Source: Chitinophaga pinensis
Lineage (GTDB): Bacteria > Bacteroidota > Bacteroidia > Flavobacteriales_D > Crocinitomicaceae
Reading direction: 5' to 3'
NCBI GenBank assembly: GCA_945870115.1
Contig: CAMBRH010000192.1
Location: 1 to 6,763, forward strand
DNA: 6,763 nt
The notes beneath the pieces were generated by a model that did no database searches, was not told where the DNA came from, and saw nothing but the letters and a program-made list of their open reading frames with translations. Below, one piece after another: positions 5,299-6,763 of this stretch; position 1 is the first letter of the stretch; the number at the start of each line of letters is the position of its first letter. A program made the position numbers and the translations under genes.

Positions 5299-5775
5299 AT
5301 GAAATTATCAGAAGTAAAAGAAAACTTAAAAACATTAAATGAAGTTAATTTTGAATTACCTAATGGAACAATTATTCCAAATCATTTTCACATCACTGAA
5401 ATTGGATTAATTTCCAAAAATTTCATCGATTGTGGCGGAGTAATTCGAAAAGAAGACGTAATTAATTTTCAATTGTGGGAAGCAGGAGATTATGATCATC
5501 GTTTAGCGCCTCAGAAATTTTTGAAAATAATTGAAATTTCCGAAAAGGCATTTAATCTGCCAGATTTAGAAATTGAAGTTGAATATCAACAAAATACAAT
5601 TGGAAAATATGGACTAGATTTTAATGGGAAATCATTTGTATTAACGCCTAAATTAACTGCCTGCTTGGCTCAAGATTCTTGTGGAATTCCAAGTGAAAAA
5701 TTAAAAGTTTCTCTTAATAGTTTATCAAATCAAGAAAATAAATCTTGTGAACCAGGATCTGGATGTTGTTCTTAA
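5299..5775 (+). CDS. DUF6428-type protein of the arsenic operon, Cys-rich tail
   Basis: A 158-residue protein that I recognise as the DUF6428 type found beside arsR and arsC-like genes in Bacteroidota; its function is not known. No signal peptide or membrane segment is visible, so it is probably cytosolic. The N-terminal half has G23-x5-H29-F-H31-x2-E34, close to the first cupin metal motif (G-x5-H-x-H-x3,4-E) but one residue short before Glu, then C45-G-G. The middle has W60 and D64-Y-D-H-R68. Cysteines cluster late: C122, C128, and a tail K148-S-C150-E-P-G-S-G-C156-C157-S. The histidines and thiols suggest metal or metalloid binding, perhaps as a chaperone or accessory to ArsC, but this is inference. 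It lies 18 bp after arsR and 9 bp before arsC. Confidence 0.75.
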   Translation: MKLSEVKENLKTLNEVNFELPNGTIIPNHFHITEIGLISKNFIDCGGVIRKEDVINFQLWEAGDYDHRLAPQKFLKIIEISEKAFNLPDLEIEVEYQQNTIGKYGLDFNGKSFVLTPKLTACLAQDSCGIPSEKLKVSLNSLSNQENKSCEPGSGCCS

Positions 5776-5784
5776 GTGTTTTTT

Positions 5785-6396
5785 ATGTTTTTAAAATTAG
5801 ATAGCTATTGCAAAAATTTAATCAAGGATTTTGATTTAATTTCAGATGAGAGAAAAGAAATTTTAACAAAAATATCAAATTATATTCAAAAAAGAAAAGA
5901 TAAAAAATTAGACATAAATTTGATTTACATTTGTACGCATAATTCAAGAAGAAGTCATTTTGGTCAAGTTTGGTCGGCTGTTGCTTCAGAATATTATAGA
6001 ATAAAAAATGTTTTTACTTTTTCTGGAGGAACAGAAGCAACATCTTTTAATAAAAATGCCATTCAAGCTTTGAAATCAACTGGTTTTGACATAATAAAAA
6101 ACGATGAAACTTCAAATCCGAAATATTCAGTCTTTTTTGATGAAACTAAATTTATCAACTGTTTTTCAAAAGTTTATGATGATGAATCTAATCCGAAAAA
6201 TTATTTCGCAGCAATAATGACTTGTTCAGACGCTGAAGTAAATTGTCCATTCATTTCAGGTGCAGAACTTAGAATAGGAACAACATATAACGATCCTAAA
6301 GAATATGATGAAACAGAATTTGAAGCTGCAAAATATTTGGAACGTTCCAAGCAAATTGCTTTAGAAACATTTTTTTTATTTAGTTTAGTCAAATGA
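5785..6396 (+). CDS. arsC: Thioredoxin-type arsenate reductase (LMW phosphatase fold)
   Basis: A 203-residue protein with the low-molecular-weight tyrosine phosphatase fold. The P-loop is C50-T-H-N-S-R-R56-S57 (C-x5-R-S). The later segment T146-C147-S-D-A-E-V-N-C154-P matches the C82-x6-C89 region of S. aureus ArsC, so the three redox cysteines of thioredoxin-coupled arsenate reductase (C10, C82, C89) are all present; Y168-N-D170-P171 supplies the conserved Asp-Pro loop. The reaction would be arsenate to arsenite with thioredoxin as electron donor. Compared with S. aureus ArsC (131 residues) it has about 40 extra N-terminal residues, charged and probably helical, and about 25 more residues between P-loop and second Cys. 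I prefer ATG 5785; GTG 5776 would add only three residues. Its stop overlaps the aquaporin start (ATGA). A plain tyrosine phosphatase is less likely given the cysteine triad. Confidence 0.85.
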   Translation: MFLKLDSYCKNLIKDFDLISDERKEILTKISNYIQKRKDKKLDINLIYICTHNSRRSHFGQVWSAVASEYYRIKNVFTFSGGTEATSFNKNAIQALKSTGFDIIKNDETSNPKYSVFFDETKFINCFSKVYDDESNPKNYFAAIMTCSDAEVNCPFISGAELRIGTTYNDPKEYDETEFEAAKYLERSKQIALETFFLFSLVK

Positions 6397-6763
6397 AAAT
6401 AAAATTTTTAGCTGAATTTATTGGTACTTTTTTGTTAATTTTCTTGGGAACCGGAGCTATCATTATCAGTGAAATTCAAAGTGATCTGATTTCAAATTTT
6501 GAAATTTGTCTTATTTTTGCAACTACAATTTTTGCAATGATTTATTTATTTGGAAAAATTTCAGGTGCACATCTTAATCCTGCCGTGAGTTTAAGTTTTT
6601 ATTTTGCAAGAAAAATATCTAAAACAGAATTTTTCACCTTTTTAATTGCTCAAATTTTAGGTGGAATTCTAGCCAGTTTCTTACTCTATAGTTTATATTC
6701 TCAAAATGAAAACTTAGGAGGTACTTCTCCTAAATACGGTGTTTTATTAGCTTTTTTAATAGA
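6393..6763 (+). CDS. MIP-family channel (aquaporin/aquaglyceroporin), 3' end outside window
   Basis: Open from ATG 6393 to the window edge, giving 123 residues of an expected 200-250. Helix 1 is A7-E-F-I-G-T-F-L-L-I-F-L-G-T-G-A22, the classic MIP start; helix 2 spans about 37-53; S57-G-A-H-L-N62-P63-A64-V is the first NPA motif; helix 3 starts at about 80. By alignment with AqpZ (F43, 20 residues before the NPA Asn), F42 is the helix-2 selectivity-filter residue. The helix-5 residue, second NPA and filter Arg lie outside the window. The start codon overlaps the arsC stop, so expression is coupled. In Sinorhizobium meliloti, AqpS in an ars operon lets arsenite formed by ArsC leave the cell; the same role is likely here. 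Arsenite permeability cannot be proved from this half. Confidence 0.9.
   Translation, partial: MKIKFLAEFIGTFLLIFLGTGAIIISEIQSDLISNFEICLIFATTIFAMIYLFGKISGAHLNPAVSLSFYFARKISKTEFFTFLIAQILGGILASFLLYSLYSQNENLGGTSPKYGVLLAFLI

Noticed and set aside
5776..5784. GTG start for arsC
   Set aside because: It adds only three residues right after the upstream stop; the ATG at 5785 is the simpler choice. Neither has a clear ribosome binding site, so this is a mild preference.
6201..6392. Minus-strand open frame inside arsC
   Set aside because: It is antisense to the conserved C-x6-C and Asp-Pro region of the reductase and has no features of its own.

Overview
The window is very AT-rich (poly-A/T tracts, codons ending mostly in A or T) and looks like a chromosome segment of a Bacteroidota member, most likely Flavobacteriaceae. 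This rests on the gene families (short Crp/Fnr regulator, FecCD-type transporter, DUF6428 beside arsR), on perfect TAnnTTTG -7 promoter elements, and on the lack of strong Shine-Dalgarno sequences. No RNA gene, insertion sequence, phage gene or CRISPR array is visible.

Layout. (1) 1-224: the 3' end of a pentapeptide-repeat protein gene, converging on (2) 340-837 (minus), a YfcE/MJ0936-type metallophosphoesterase. (3) 838-925: a short divergent promoter region. (4) 926-4334: a tight four-gene operon encoding an iron-complex/cobalamin-type ABC importer (lipoprotein binding protein, FecCD permease, ATPase) and a Crp/Fnr-family regulator; intergenic gaps are 6, 1 and 9 bp. (5) 4339-4352: a perfect FNR-type box, followed by (6) 4413-4832, a SRPBCC-fold protein. 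(7) 4833-4950: a regulatory region rich in dyad symmetry. (8) 4951-6763: an arsenic operon, arsR, a DUF6428 protein, a thioredoxin-type arsenate reductase and a MIP/aquaporin channel cut by the window end.

How the genes may work together. The transporter operon carries its own regulator. That regulator's recognition helix has the E-x-x-S-R residues of FNR, and the box TTGAT-N4-ATCAA sits directly downstream, in front of the SRPBCC gene. A degraded copy with an identical right half lies in front of the transporter operon, so the regulator may control both. In the arsenic operon, ArsR carries a CxC metalloid-sensing motif, ArsC has the three cysteines of the thioredoxin-coupled enzyme, and the aquaporin start codon overlaps the arsC stop. 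This suggests arsenate reduction followed by arsenite exit through a channel, as known for the AqpS/ArsC pair of Sinorhizobium. The DUF6428 protein is the least understood member; it and ArsR both end in cysteine-rich tails.

The best leads are the FNR-box/regulator pairing, the nested dyad over the arsR promoter, and the DUF6428-ArsC-aquaporin arrangement. These families are known; the specific links proposed here are inference from sequence.
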